From positions 34,570,708 through 34,634,707 of the forward strand of contig CM068314.1 in the NCBI GenBank assembly GCA_034766995.1: DNA of 64,000 nucleotides, in the 5' to 3' direction. The notes under the pieces were generated by a model. It was not told the DNA's origin, did not search any database, and saw nothing but the letters and a program-made list of their open reading frames with translations. The stretch comes from Acanthacorydalis orientalis (taxonomy: Eukaryota; Arthropoda; Insecta; Megaloptera; Corydalidae). Of the stretch, positions 50,242 to 63,118 are shown in pieces. How positions within the stretch are numbered: position 1 is the first letter of the stretch; the number at the start of each line of letters is the position of its first letter. Both the position numbers and the translations under genes were made by a program.

Positions 50242-50310
50242 GAGGTCTGTGGCCTAGTCGATTAGGATGGTTATTTATTATTCAAAAGCTTCAAGTTTGA
50301 GTACGGTCGT
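50242..50310 (+). other. tRNA-like relic or tRNA-derived SINE head
   Basis: TGGCCTAGTCGATTAGG (50250-50266) resembles a pol III A box. AGTTTGAGTAC (50294-50304) resembles a decayed B box (GGTTCGANNCC), at a tRNA-like spacing of about 45 bases. I could not fold a convincing acceptor stem, so it is not a functional tRNA gene. No tail or target duplication was clear. Confidence 0.35.
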
Positions 50311-50624
50311 TTTTCTTGACTAACGTTTTTTATGGGTTTCTCAGTTTTTCCGTACAAATAACGTTTCGAAGTCTCTTGAACTATTTAAAATTATTTTCTC
50401 TGCGTATTTCTTTTCCTAACTCATCATTAGACGATTTTCCGGATTTAGATTTTGTGTTATTAGATAAAAAAACATGTACTCTTAAAGTGTATTTTATCTT
50501 ATTTATAATCACAAATATAATCGATCACTTTTTCAAATACATACGATTAAAGTTGTAAAATTATTTAAATAATTTGAGAATGTAATATGGTTTTAATAAT
50601 CAATCACTTAATTAATTATTCGTT

Positions 50625-50628
<4 letters not shown>

Positions 50629-50687
<59 letters not shown>

Positions 50688-50697
50688 TCTCTCTCCA
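50629..50697. repeat. (TA)n then CT-rich tract
   Basis: TA array ending in GCTCTCTCTCC. Confidence 0.95.
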
Positions 50698-51015
50698 CTC
50701 TTTTCTCTAAGTTCGTTTTTAAAATATCGCAATTAAATATAAATTAAAGTTTTAATTTTTATTAAAGTGCAAAAGAATATAGGGTTAAAATTTAATACTT
50801 GACGAAAACAATTTCAGATCATGAAAACTTCAAAAAAATACGCTTCTATAAACAGCTAGTAAATTTTTATATGTTTATATACCAAATTATATATTTTTTA
50901 TTTTAATAAAACTATAAAAGAATCGTTAGACTTTTGACAAGACTAAGTAATTAATTATAAGAAAATATACCTACAATTAATATCGTTTTTATTTACTTAT
51001 AATTTATTTTGTTGA

Positions 51016-51017
<2 letters not shown>

Positions 51018-51049
<32 letters not shown>

Positions 51050-51069
51050 TATATATATATATATATATA
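51018..51069. repeat. (CA)n(TA)n
   Basis: About 14 CA units then TA. A second TA array lies at 51160-51183. Confidence 0.95.
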
Positions 51070-52010
51070 GTGTTTAAATGTTATAATCGATATTTCCATG
51101 TATTAAGCACAACATGAACTTTTCATTAAAGTTACGAAAAATTATTCATATGTAAGGATATATATATATATATATATATATACACAAATGTGTGTGTGTA
51201 ATTACGACCACAAACGATATTTTTTATAAAAGTAATTTTATAATAATAAATTGGCCATACAATTTAATTACTGAGCAATGAAGGCTCACGTAGTTGACGG
51301 CATTAAAAAAACATACTCGTACACATCCACACACACACAACTAAGTATTCAAAAAACCAATCAATTCCTTTGCGTACAGAAATCTTTAATCATATATAAT
51401 TTCATCTATCGACTTTAATAACATGGCACTACAAAATTACTGGCTACTAAAAAAGGAAGCTGCTGTTCATGAATAATACTCAGTACGTTATTAAACTAAT
51501 ACTTTTTTCCTATTGCACATTCAATCGTTTACAAAATACATTCGAACAATGTTTATATGTTACAGAAGGTACGTAAAAGGTCGACGATTTATGCGCACTT
51601 CGAAAATGAGATTTGGAATGTTTTCGAATCGTTATAAACATTTCGAATAAACATTATATATACTAGTTTTATAAATTATATAGAACGTGATTTAAATTTG
51701 ATCACGTAATACAACACCTAGATGTCGAGAACTAGCAAGAGGTGTATTATTTGATTGCAGTTCGTAACAGTTGATTTTTAACGGGCCATGTGATCAATCA
51801 AAATAATTTTCTTATCAACTTGTCTATATCCAATAAACAAAGTTATTTTGTTATCGAATAATAGTGTTTCTAAAAAGGTTTCCGCTTAGAGTCATTAGAA
51901 GTTTTAATATTTAAATCGATTTGTGTTCTTAAATATACATTTATATACGTATACTTGAAAAAACTGGAACACATTTTATTTTATAAATGTACTTAAATAC
52001 ACACACGAAC

Positions 52011-52023
52011 ACATACATACATC

Positions 52024-52074
<51 letters not shown>
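52011..52074. repeat. (CATA)n(TA)n
   Basis: CATA tetramers passing into TA. Confidence 0.95.
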
Positions 52075-52076
<2 letters not shown>

Positions 52077-52592
52077 TTTCTGCTCTGATATTGATGCTAT
52101 TGTCATCGAAATGAGCTTCAGCATATCAGAATGTACAATAATTTTTTATTAGACATTATGATGGAGATACTTGTGATATATGGATTAATAGTTTATTTTT
52201 AAAAGCGAACTTAGCAAACAATTTAGTGCATAATTATATATATATATATTGAGTAGTAGAGTAAGTGTAGCATCAAAATTAAACACATTTTGAAATCTAT
52301 TTATACTTTTTGATTCTCTCTAACCACCATGTACTGTTTTTTAAGTGAAATTGAACATTAATAGAAAAAAGAAACTTTATATAATATTAACTATAGAACA
52401 ATGAAATATAATTTAATTTTGTATTTTTTAATTGATTTTAAAAAGACTCGAATTTTTTGTGTAACTTAATTGTCGTAACTAATTAAGTTACTCAATGTAA
52501 AACTCTTTACATTATGCTCCTATAACATCAACCGTTAATGATTTTTCACGGTTTGTTGAAAAAATATTTGTTGTCTTTGTATACACTATACG

Positions 52593-52866
52593 CCAGTGGC
52601 GCACTCAAGATTTAATTTTGAACAGATATCTTTTTTAATGTGAATTCAATAAAATTCGTTAGGTGATTAGAAAAAAATATTTAAAGAATAAAATCCAGTT
52701 TTCTTTTCTTTTTACAAAGCTCTTGAATTACTTCAGTCCTGGTTACATTAATCTGTCTGTATATAGGAGCACTTTCGTCCAAGATTTTTTTTCTGTTGTT
52801 ATTTTCCCTTTTCCTTTGGGGGAGGGGTACCAGTGCCCATGCGCCCCACCGGAATCCTCACTGATA
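52593..52866 (+). mobile_element. possible DNA transposon remnant, unclassified
   Basis: CCAGTGGCGCACTCAAGATT opens a block that later shows a G-rich run (CCTTTGGGGGAGGGGTACCA), then GTGCCCATGCGCCCCACCGG. A CAGTGGCG start followed by interior GGGGG tracts is common in several arthropod DNA transposon families. No matching right terminal repeat is visible because a (CA)n(TA)n array follows. The assignment rests on composition and word resemblance only. Confidence 0.3.
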
Positions 52867-52871
52867 TACTC

Positions 52872-52873
52872 AT

Positions 52874-52926
<53 letters not shown>

Positions 52927-52962
52927 TCTGTGTATGTATGTATGTATGTATGTATATATGTG
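52872..52962. repeat. (CA)n(TA)n(TG)n(GTAT)n
   Basis: CA on the left and TG on the right of a TA core make this array near-palindromic; GTAT tetramers follow. Confidence 0.95.
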
Positions 52963-54289
52963 CATATATAAACACATGTCTTCAAGAAAAAAATTTTTAG
53001 TAAAAATATAAGTAAATAAATTTGTCATTGTTAGTAGATATTTTCTAAAATATAAAAAATGCAATGAAATAAGTACGAGTACATCAAATGGATATCACTT
53101 TTTCTTTATTCAAAATTATATTCTTTTATTGTAACATGGGAACTCTATGAAATCTTATTAATATAAAAATATTTCATTCAAATATTTCATTATTGATGAT
53201 AATTTGATTCTAGATGAACAGTTAGCGTTGTTTAGGAGTAGGTTATTATTTAAGAAATATTGCTGATTTACATTTTGTAAATTAATTATTAACATTGTTT
53301 TTTTTTTGTTTATTTTATACTTATTCTTTTCTTCACGTTTATTATAACAACAACAAACGAATTAAACTTTTTTCCCAATATATGCTTTTCAGTGAAAAAG
53401 TATTAATTATTCTTGTGTGTCTCAAAACCGCATTACAATATGACGTTAAAAGAACTGGTACGGTTATGTTTGATGTTAATAATATAAAAAATGGATGCTT
53501 AGAACATAACATGTGATTGTAATTCTTGTTAAAAAGAAAAATTGTAACTGACATTATTTTAATGTTTCGATTTATAACTTCAAAATAAAATTAATTGAGA
53601 AAGATTTTAATAAATGCCACTTATAAAATACACTATATTATGAAATATAAATATTCTGAGTAATATTTTGGTAAAAATTATTATAAATATAATAATGATA
53701 ATTTCAATCTATTTAAAACACATGAACTGAGTAGTAAAGTTCAAATTAAACATACATAGCCATATATTCAGTATTTAAATTTCCTTAGGAACAAGTTTTT
53801 AGTAATACTGGTTTTTAATAATATGCTTGTGGTTATATTTCTTAATGAAATAGTTTTCGTTTTCATTTTCTTCGTTCTTATAAATATTTTTACTTTTATT
53901 AGGGTATTCAAATTGAGAACAGATAATATGTCCTCAGAACGTGAAGAAAGTTAATACATAATTATAAAATTTGATTTATAAAGTTTTTGAATCAAATACT
54001 TGTAATTCAGTTTCTTTTTTTGGCATAAGAAGGTATATATTAGAGATATTGATACCAGGCGTGGATAAAAGACGAAAGTATAAAGATAATCTAGAACATT
54101 AAAAATGTGTATTACAATTGTCAGGTACAATAAGAATATTTCAAAATTGTATATGATCTCTTATCATTTCATCTATAAAAGATTACATATTTTTTTATGG
54201 TAAACCGACATCTGACAGACTACTCTGAAATATATCGCGATATATTTTTTATATGAGGATGAATAATTATCTGCATTTGCATAAGACAA

Positions 54290-54560
54290 AATCAATGACC
54301 TCACCAACAACCACCTGTATGACTAACAACCACGTATATTGAAAACCCCACGCTCTGCACCATACATAACACATCAACTACACGGCATATACAGAAGTTT
54401 ATAATTAACTCAATGAAAACCTGTTCGTTTGGTGGTTGATAGTACTGGTGTCGACCCTCGCCACAACCTGCCGTCTTAGATATCAACACAGATATATAAT
54501 TACGCGACAGTCGACATTCTACATATTTACCCCGCTTCACATAACCAGAGATAAGCCATT
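54290..54560. other. less AT-rich island, minus-strand open frame of 79 codons
   Basis: The minus-strand frame (54540-54301) starts MKRGKYVECRLSRNYISVLI and has five Cys, but resembles no family I know. No splice sites or transposon ends are evident. Confidence 0.2.
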
Positions 54561-54764
54561 GCTCTTTGTCAAGATGTATTAATTACACTATATACGTTTT
54601 CACTGCAATGAGATCTGTTTTACGGTTTTATGTCATGTCATCCTACTATCTTTTTTCAGCTTCTTATCGAATAATAAAAAAATGTTATTTTTCTATTTTT
54701 AGATATCCTTGTTTCATATACACAGATATATAGTGGTGAACAGATTTCATGATTTTTATTTATC

Positions 54765-54769
<5 letters not shown>

Positions 54770-54812
<43 letters not shown>
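54770..54812. repeat. (TA)n
   Basis: Pure TA array. Confidence 0.95.
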
Positions 54813-54817
<5 letters not shown>

Positions 54818-55752
54818 CATATATGCATTCATAAAACAGTATTTTGCTACAACAATATTTTTACTATAAAATAGTTATCATATTTTGAAACAAAATTAAA
54901 AGACATTCTTGTTCAATTCATTCAGATCTCTGCATGTATTCAGCATGAATTATAAATTCAAGACATATCTGATCGTTTAAAAAGCATGCATAATTGCATT
55001 GAACAACTATATAGTGTGTTTGTATGAGAAATATTTCATAGGGATGCCCATTTTTTAAATATTACGGGAAAACATTCATTTTAACATACAATTTTTCGTT
55101 CGAAACTAAACATTAAATTTTTGTAGATGATTTTTTATATTTATTACAAAGAGCTTTTATATATATTCAGTACTCTGTTTATAATATGATCTGGATTGTA
55201 ATGTATGAAATAATTATTGGGTAATTTATACTAGGTATTAATAATTGGTAATTTTAAATTCATTTTTACTTTAAATAAAGCAGGAAGTTAAAAAATAATT
55301 TATGATTTTAATAAAACATATTACACGTGAAGTATTAAAATATGAACATATATAAATAACGTTTGAGGTTATATATATACATACACAAACATAATGAGTT
55401 AGTAGATCGATGGAGTTAGTATAGATGGAAACGAGGAGAAAACTAGTTAATTTTAAAATATTAACATACTAAAATTGACTTTTTTTCTGTATTTTTTGAA
55501 CTTGTCATTTTTTTATTCTTCAGTTATATCCATTATTGATTTTGAATATGAACTCATTAATCTCTTTACATTACTAATTGTAAAGTTTTTATGTCTCAGA
55601 ACGTTTCTTATGTCAATATTTAAATTATATGACTTTAAAATAGCGACTATTGTATTGATATTTTTATAAAGTGAACTTGTTTTTTTACTGTAATTTCCTT
55701 AAATTTAGCTCATATTCAATATGCCCCTATATGTATTTATGTGTATGTATGT

Positions 55753-55755
55753 GTG

Positions 55756-55787
<32 letters not shown>

Positions 55788-55792
55788 TATAT
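55753..55792. repeat. (TA)n with one G interruption
   Basis: TA array broken by a single GTA, 160 bases before a mariner copy. Confidence 0.9.
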
Positions 55793-55949
55793 AAATTTCT
55801 TAGGAGTAGAAATTTTTTATATACTAAAGTATACTTCTTAAAGCACTTTTTAGAAAAAAGTTTACTATTTATAAACGTTCGTGAAATATTAATATATTGA
55901 ACTCAGAATTACTGTACGTTTTGTAAAACATTTCTATTTAAATAATATA

Positions 55950-56552
55950 TTAGGTTAATAGGAAAATAATTGCAGTTTTTGTTTTCTGAATTCTAACCTT
56001 ATTTTTTTCAATGAAAGTGTCATTTCATCGTGCTCATGTTATTATCATTTTGAAGTACATTTTTCGATCTGTATTTTGATGACATTGACTTTGGTTTTAT
56101 TATTAATTTTACTTCAAATTGGGCTATTAAATTAAAGATGGAAAAGAAGCAAATAAGGGCAATTTTTTGTATGAGTTCAAAACGAGTGATAAAGCAGCAG
56201 AAACTGCTCGTAAACTAAACGATACTTTTGATGTGGATACTGTTAAGGAACGTACGATGCAATGGTGGTTCCAAAAATTTCGTGCTGGGAACAAGAGCCT
56301 TGAAGATAAAGAAGGTTGCGGGCGGCCTCTTTCAGTTCATAACGACCAACTGAAGGCGTCAGTTGAATCAGAACCATGCACAGTAATTCGAGAGTTTACA
56401 CAAAAGTTAGGCGTTAGTCAACCAACAGTTCTGGATTACTTAAAACCATTTAAATTAAAATGAATATAAATTTACAATAATAATGTATGTATTATACTTA
56501 ATGTATATAAATTTGAAGTTCAAAAACCGCAATTATTTTTCTACCAACCTAA
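55950..56552 (+). mobile_element. mariner family A deletion derivative, both ends present
   Basis: TA flanks (55948-55949, 56553-56554) enclose TTAGGTTAATAGGAAAATAA on the left and a right end of TTTTTCTACCAACCTAA. The leader, ATG at 56139 and helix-turn-helix region are kept. One base missing in the T run after MEKKQIRAIF breaks the frame; from 56167 a 98-codon frame is open. It encodes YEFKTSDKAAETARKLND, WWFQKFRAGNKSLEDKEG, and VSQPTVLDYLK, which together form the two mariner helix-turn-helix motifs (paired-like). The DDD catalytic domain is deleted, and about 50 bases of extra AT-rich sequence precede the right terminal repeat. Confidence 0.85.
56167..56463 (+). pseudogene. mariner transposase DNA-binding domain remnant
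   Basis: This open frame of 98 codons lies inside the element at 55950-56552. It holds the N-terminal DNA-binding half of a mariner transposase: YEFKTSDKAAETARKLND, the RTMQWWFQKFRAGNKSLEDK linker with GRPLS, and a second helix pair through VIREFTQKLGVSQPTVLDYL. It stops soon after with no catalytic Asp triad. The true start codon (56139) is one base out of frame. It is the most intact of the four helix-turn-helix remnants here. Whether any protein is made is unknown. Confidence 0.7.
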
Positions 56553-57066
56553 TATCAATAGATTGTTAGTTTTTAACCGAAATTTTGCTTAAAAATATTG
56601 TTTTTATTTATATAATTTGTATATCTATTGTATTATGTATTTATAGATATATGTTGATTTATTATTCTGATCGATATTTCAGTTTTTTATTGAAGAATCT
56701 GTTTATTATTATTGTGCACAATGCTTTGCTATGTTTCCAATTGCCAGTATGTATTTTTTTCATTTTTGGTAAACAACTATTGTGAAAACAACTTTATAAT
56801 GAAATTTCCATTTTGAATACTTTTTTCAAATATTATTATTTCGTATATATTTTGGACTAGTTTCACTATAAACTTAACAGAATAATATATATGTTCTAAT
56901 TTAGACATTTTGTTATTATTTGCATTGTATTTAATTTCAAGTTTGATATTTTTATGAAGGTAATTAAATCTGAACATAACAGTAATCGAAATTAATTGTA
57001 TATTTGAAATAATTATTTCTTTATTAAAAAATAACATATCTTTATATCTCTATTTCAGATTCGTAA

Positions 57067-57092
57067 TATATATATATATATATATATACATA

Positions 57093-57151
<59 letters not shown>
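57067..57151. repeat. (TA)n(TG)n(TA)n
   Basis: TA block, a short TG insert, then a longer TA block. Confidence 0.95.
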
Positions 57152-57153
<2 letters not shown>

Positions 57154-58495
57154 GCCTTATTCTATTGTTAGAATCATTAGACTCGGTTAATGATTTTTAA
57201 ATCGGTAATAACAAGACATGAATGTTACAGATGTAACTGTTAACTTCATAACCTTTTCTTATTACATCTAATGGTTTTTGAAATAGATAAAAAAAATAAT
57301 GGAAAACAATTACAGAGCGTAATAAATTTTAAATTTTATCTTTACTATGATTTCTTTCAATTCGTATGATGTTAGTATTGTTAATTTTCTTGAAAGCTTA
57401 ATATATAATTTTTATCCCATACAAAAAAATAATCGATAAAACATCTCTGGTCGTAAATATAAAAAATGTGGAATGCAGTATCTATCGTTAAACAAATTAA
57501 GTTTTTTTTTTGATTAATATACACGTGATATTTTTTTCTATCTCTACACGTATAAATTCGTTACGGTAATATTAATTAACGTGTATATTTGTAAAGTTCA
57601 ACAAATACATTATTGTTATTAATGTAATTCCATCAAAATATTATTATTAAAACACATTTATAAGCGCCGGCGTACTATTATAACACAGCGAGGCTGTAAA
57701 ACAAGTTTAATATATTTTGACAGAAACATATTAGAAGCAAATGTTTATGTTAAAACCATTAAAAGTAATATGGGCAACCCTACGTGTTCAAAGTAACATC
57801 TTCAACAACACTTTTTCGTATAGAAGAGGACAATATCGTCATCCTTGTTTAATAAACCTTATCTAATGACACGTATTGAAATTAATGTTGTCATTATACA
57901 CTGGAATGTTTATCACTTTTATAAAAGGGACTCATACTTGATTATATACATAAATTTATTTACGCGATACATTCACGCATACGACCTGTTAAAAGAGATA
58001 TATATATATTTTTTTTGTATATGTACTTGCAAATTGTACATACAACAGGTGGTAGAGCATATATAAATGCAGAATTTATTGTACGAGTTTGTAATATTAA
58101 AAAAAGTACCATGAAATTACTTTTACTGTGATGGTAATTTTTCTTATAAAAATATATATACGTGTTCCTTTTCAGCGGTGGGTTGTATGAAATGTGTTGT
58201 ATATATATTACCCCGGAAAGTTTATTTACGATTCAGTTGCAATCTGTAATATATTTGTAATTTAAAAAAATATGTCCATGTAAAATTCATAAATCAATAT
58301 TTACAATACGGCCCGTTTTTAAGTACTAACAGATTTATGTTTTGAAGAATTTAGATTGTCTGTCTGTCTGCTGTATGTTGTTTCTGTGTGAGCTTGTATA
58401 CGTTTGTATACATTATTATTTAAAAAGTATAATTTTTTAATTATGTTTGATGTGTATGTATGTTTATTAACATGATATTTTTTTTCTTTTACAGG

Positions 58496-58561
58496 TAAGT
58501 CTCGTAGTGTTGATGAACACTTCAATATTACAGTTCTAATTATAGCTGATTATGATTTTGG
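58496..58561 (+). other. exon-like segment, unassigned
   Basis: A strong acceptor (ttttttttcttttacag) and a donor (G|gtaaga) bracket 66 bases with one open frame reading KSRSVDEHFNITVLIIADYDF. Its phase does not fit directly after the fringe exon ending at 18034. It may be chance, since AT-rich introns often offer such sites. Confidence 0.15.
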
Positions 58562-58802
58562 TAAGATTGATATAAATATACAATATATTATTTTGTCTTC
58601 ATTTAGAATTACATTAGTATTAAAACTTTCAATTTTCAATAGATGTATGTATGAATGTTTCATATTTAATCCGTAAATTAAAACAGAAAAATTTCAAATT
58701 TAAAACAGCTGTTTTTAAGTTACTTTTTTAATTATTATTAATTGTTAATTTTTGCTCAAAAATTAAGAAATTTACTTACAAGTTTCTATATCGAAATTAT
58801 TA

Positions 58803-59346
58803 TTTGATTGGTAAGAAAATAAGTGCGGTTTTTATTTTCTGAATTCTAACTTTATTTTTTTTCAATGAAATTGTCATTTTATCGTATTTATGTTAATATC
58901 ATTTTAAAGTGCATTTTCGATCTGTATTTTGGTAACATCGACTGTTTTTATTATTAATTTTTCTTCTAATTATGATATTGAATTAAAGATGGAAAAAAAC
59001 AAATAAGAGCATTTTTGTGTGAGTTCAAAACGGGTGGTAAAGTAGCAGAAACTGTTCATAAATTAAACGATGCTTTTGGTATGGGTACTGTTAAGGAACG
59101 ATCGATGAAATGGTGGTTACAAAAATTTCGTGCTAGGGACAAATGAAGAAGGTCGCGGGTGTCCATCTTCAGTTTATAACGATCAACTGAAGGTGATAGT
59201 TCAATCAGAATTATGCACAACAATTCGAAAGCTTGCAAAAAAGTTAAACGTTAGTTTTCCATTAGTTTTAGATCACTTAAAACCACTTAAATTAAAAAAT
59301 ATATATGAATTTGAAGATGATAAACCGCAATTATTCTACCAACCTA
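58803..59346 (+). mobile_element. mariner family A deletion derivative
   Basis: It starts after TA with a diverged left repeat (TTTGATTGGTAAGAAAATAA) and ends in TTCTACCAACCTA. The leader, ATGG start and helix-turn-helix are recognisable but broken: KFRARDK runs into an early stop (TGA) after a short deletion. The frame from 59130 then carries EEGRGCPSSVYNDQLK, TIRKLAKKLNVSFPLVLDHL and the 3' tail YEFEDDKPQLFYQP. The catalytic domain is missing at the same place as in the 43470 and 55950 copies. Confidence 0.75.
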
Positions 59347-59924
59347 TTTTTATATCTAAATATGTGAACGAGAGTGATGTAGTGATGTGTAATTCCGTTC
59401 ATAATGAGAGATTTTAATTAAAGAGACAGTAAATATTAACTCCTCAGTAAAACTGTAAATATCTTGTTTGTCTAATAACATTCTTTTACAATAAATCAAA
59501 CAGAGTTCCATTTTACCTTCCTTTTACATAAATCTTTATTTAGTGTGAATATTAAATCAATATTTTTTTATTGATTAGTTCTGCTGCTTAAATTATTTCG
59601 TGAGGTTTTGATAATTTTGATTTAATTAAATTAAAAGGATTCTTAGAAAGTAAAAAAATATTTTTTTCTACATTGTGGTATTAGTTTAACGTTATTTAAA
59701 ACTTTAATATATATTTGAATTTACTTTAAACAGCTTTCTTATGTATACTTTCTTATTTATAAAAAAATTAAAACTATCACATATACTTTTTAGTAATAAC
59801 TTTCGAAGAAATTAAACGTTATTTGCAGTCATTTATTGTTTTCATTAATTTTAGTTTATCGTAAAATAGTAACAAATATTTTAAAAATATAGATCAAATT
59901 TATTAACATTTATATGTTAATAAA

Positions 59925-59930
<6 letters not shown>

Positions 59931-59961
<31 letters not shown>

Positions 59962-59962
59962 C

Positions 59963-60041
<79 letters not shown>
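59931..60041. repeat. (TA)n in three blocks joined by TACGAATA
   Basis: TA blocks separated twice by the same TATACGAATATA joint, suggesting duplication of an array with its flank. Confidence 0.9.
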
Positions 60042-60043
<2 letters not shown>

Positions 60044-60179
60044 TATACACGAGTAAATTGGTGTTTATATATATGCAATACCTATAGCACGCTTGTGTCC
60101 CGTAGTACATATTTATAAGTTTTTCTAGTTGACGTCGAAGAAAATCCTCGAGCAGATGTAAATTTTAATAAATAAATAA

Positions 60180-60600
60180 ATCTTTCAAAACAGCTCCGCA
60201 CTCTTTCTTCTCCCTATCTACTTCTATCATCATTACGAAAATATAAATCAAAGAACATTTCTACAATTCAATCTCGCGGTTTTTCAAACCACTTTGTATC
60301 TGCTCTGTTCCCTGCTCGAAACACGTGTGAGCTGAATATATAAAATCTGTGTCTTACGTTGAATGCTTTCAAAAGAATCATAAAGATGAACATACATAGA
60401 ATTTGAACAGAAGAGCGGCTGTACTTGATGTAGTGGTAGTAGTAGAACACTAACGCTCTTCATCGAGACCATCTATTTTGCTAAAGAAACAACCCGCATG
60501 TAACGATAAAAAAAGACTGTACGCCGTTTTTTGTCCGTTGAATGCTTTAAACCGAGTGTGCAGCTATTCTTACGCGGTAATATTCAAAATACGATATATA
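60180..60600. other. less AT-rich island, unknown
   Basis: This stretch of mixed composition has several CpG steps and short open frames on both strands, none recognisable. It contains neither (TA)n nor transposon ends. Confidence 0.25.
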
Positions 60601-60919
60601 TATTTTTTTTTAATACATTTTTTATTATTTGTCGCGCAGTGTGTGAGTATGTATGTGTTTGTATTTTTTACGAAGGTTATTTATTATTAGAGATGTAGAC
60701 CCAATGTCAAAGTAACTATGTGTATACATTTTTTGTATCTTTGAAAGAGTTCATGAATATGTAACATATGGGGTAATCTTTTCATGTCAAACTTTTCTTA
60801 AATTTTTATTGAATGGCCCCTGTAAAGTTAAAAAGGGTTTGTGTTTAAACATGTCTGACGTGTGCTACTGAATTTAATTATCCTTGTTACTATATACTTT
60901 TGTACAAGTAAGCTTTTGC

Positions 60920-60924
<5 letters not shown>

Positions 60925-60975
<51 letters not shown>
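60925..60975. repeat. (TA)n
   Basis: Pure TA array. Confidence 0.95.
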
Positions 60976-60977
<2 letters not shown>

Positions 60978-61307
60978 TAATAGAAAATACGTCACAGTTC
61001 TATCTCCAACAATAATCTTTCAATAAAAAAAATACATTTTTTTCTTTGTCATAGTTTTTGTATGAAAGCATCTTTTTAAAGAGATAAAAATATTAAAAAT
61101 TTACGTTCATTGCGAACAATACTCAAAAAATAGATATTTATTCAAATGCTTGTCTACATACATAGTCACAATTCATATTTATTACATTATTTATTTAGTA
61201 ATCATTTCTTAGAAGTTTTTAAATCTCCTATTCAATGTATTTTCTATCAATGATAATAAAAAAAGTAATTAAACATGTGTTTTATTGTGTGCTGAAAATA
61301 TATTTTG

Positions 61308-61310
<3 letters not shown>

Positions 61311-61391
<81 letters not shown>
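61311..61391. repeat. (TA)n(TG)n
   Basis: About 31 TA units then 9 TG units. Confidence 0.95.
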
Positions 61392-61460
61392 AATACAAAG
61401 TATATTTTAATCACATAATAAAACACATGTATAATTACTTAGTATAATTACATGTATAAT

Positions 61461-61467
<7 letters not shown>

Positions 61468-61528
<61 letters not shown>

Positions 61529-61549
61529 TATATATATATATATATATAC
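61468..61549. repeat. (TA)n, interrupted
   Basis: Three TA blocks split by TTATA and TTAATA. Confidence 0.95.
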
Positions 61550-61682
61550 ATTCTCATATAACATAACATGATTTTTTGTTTTTAATCTTCTAGATGTTGT
61601 TGTGGAAACCATGTCAATAAATAGAAAAAACTTGTATGATAAAATAATATTTTTTTCCAAAAATTTACTTGTTTATGTAATT

Positions 61683-61687
<5 letters not shown>

Positions 61688-61751
<64 letters not shown>
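61688..61751. repeat. (TA)n
   Basis: Pure TA array of about 62 bases. Confidence 0.95.
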
Positions 61752-61753
<2 letters not shown>

Positions 61754-63053
61754 ATAACCATGGTAGTATAGGATTCAATTTTCATATAATACTACAATAA
61801 TTATCGTACATCGATAATTTAAAATAATTTTATCACTAAATATTATCATTTCAATCTCGTCGGTTCAATTTAATTTGAAATTCACAAAATTGTATTTGCT
61901 TTGTATTAATTACAAATATTTTTTAGACGACAAAAAAATATTTTTATAGTGTAATACTAAAATACATTCTTTTTTTACTATAAAATTTAAATATTTAGAA
62001 TTACAAATCGTATTAACAAATTTTGAAAATTATAATTAAATTTTGTACAAATACTTTCTTTAGTTTCAGCTATGTTTCGAAAAATAGATGAATTATACTG
62101 AATTATATATCTTTTCATCGTCACGATCATGTATATCTAACAAACTTGATCGCGTTAAAGTATTTTAATTCAAAACAGAAAAATAAAATTAAATTAAAAA
62201 TTATTCAAAATAATTACAATTAAAATATAACGTTATTTAGAAAAAAGTTAAATTTTAAATCAGTATATAATGAATGAACTCTCCTTATATAAATGCAAAT
62301 ATTGATGATTATGTCTAAGCATTTCCAATAAGATTAAAAAATAAAATTTTCTATTATAGGAATGAAGTCATTAGTAAGTAACTAAAATAATTTACTAGAT
62401 AATCACTTAAATAAAATTTATGACCCTCGGACATACTTATGTATCGTTGAAGTATATACAGTATGTAAATTTCGACAGAAATCAATCTAGTTTGCATATA
62501 TTTACCAACTAATAAAAAAATAATAACTACAATCATCGTGTACAAAATTATTTGTAGAAGCATATATATTTGTAAAAACATAAAAGCTATCGTATGTCTC
62601 ACCGAAAATTATACTAATTCGTTTAGTGTTAACGGCGAGCTTCTTTATATCATAGTCGTTAACATACCACTAGGAGAATGAAAGAATTGTGGTACCTCAT
62701 TTACGTTATCGTTGGTATGAGATTGAATCTAACTGTATATAATAATAGTAATTTAATATCTCGTAAATTAAGTTTAGGTTGTGTAAAAAGTGTGTTCTGT
62801 TAATAGCTTTAATTCGAGTGAATGTAAATGTCATCTTTTATATTCTTAGATATTTGAAATCTTATTTCAGAGTTATGTATTTATACATACAGATGTGTGT
62901 ATATATAAGAACATGAACCCTATATAAAGATTTCCGAAGAAGTTTTCGATTCTCATATTTCAATTTCTTGAAAGTAAAATTCTAAATGGAAATAAAAAAA
63001 AAATAAATTGAAAATGTTTTGTTTTTTTTATAAAAAAATATATTTTATATTAT

Positions 63054-63055
<2 letters not shown>

Positions 63056-63117
<62 letters not shown>
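63056..63117. repeat. (TA)n
   Basis: Pure TA array. Confidence 0.95.
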
Positions 63118-63118
<1 letters not shown>

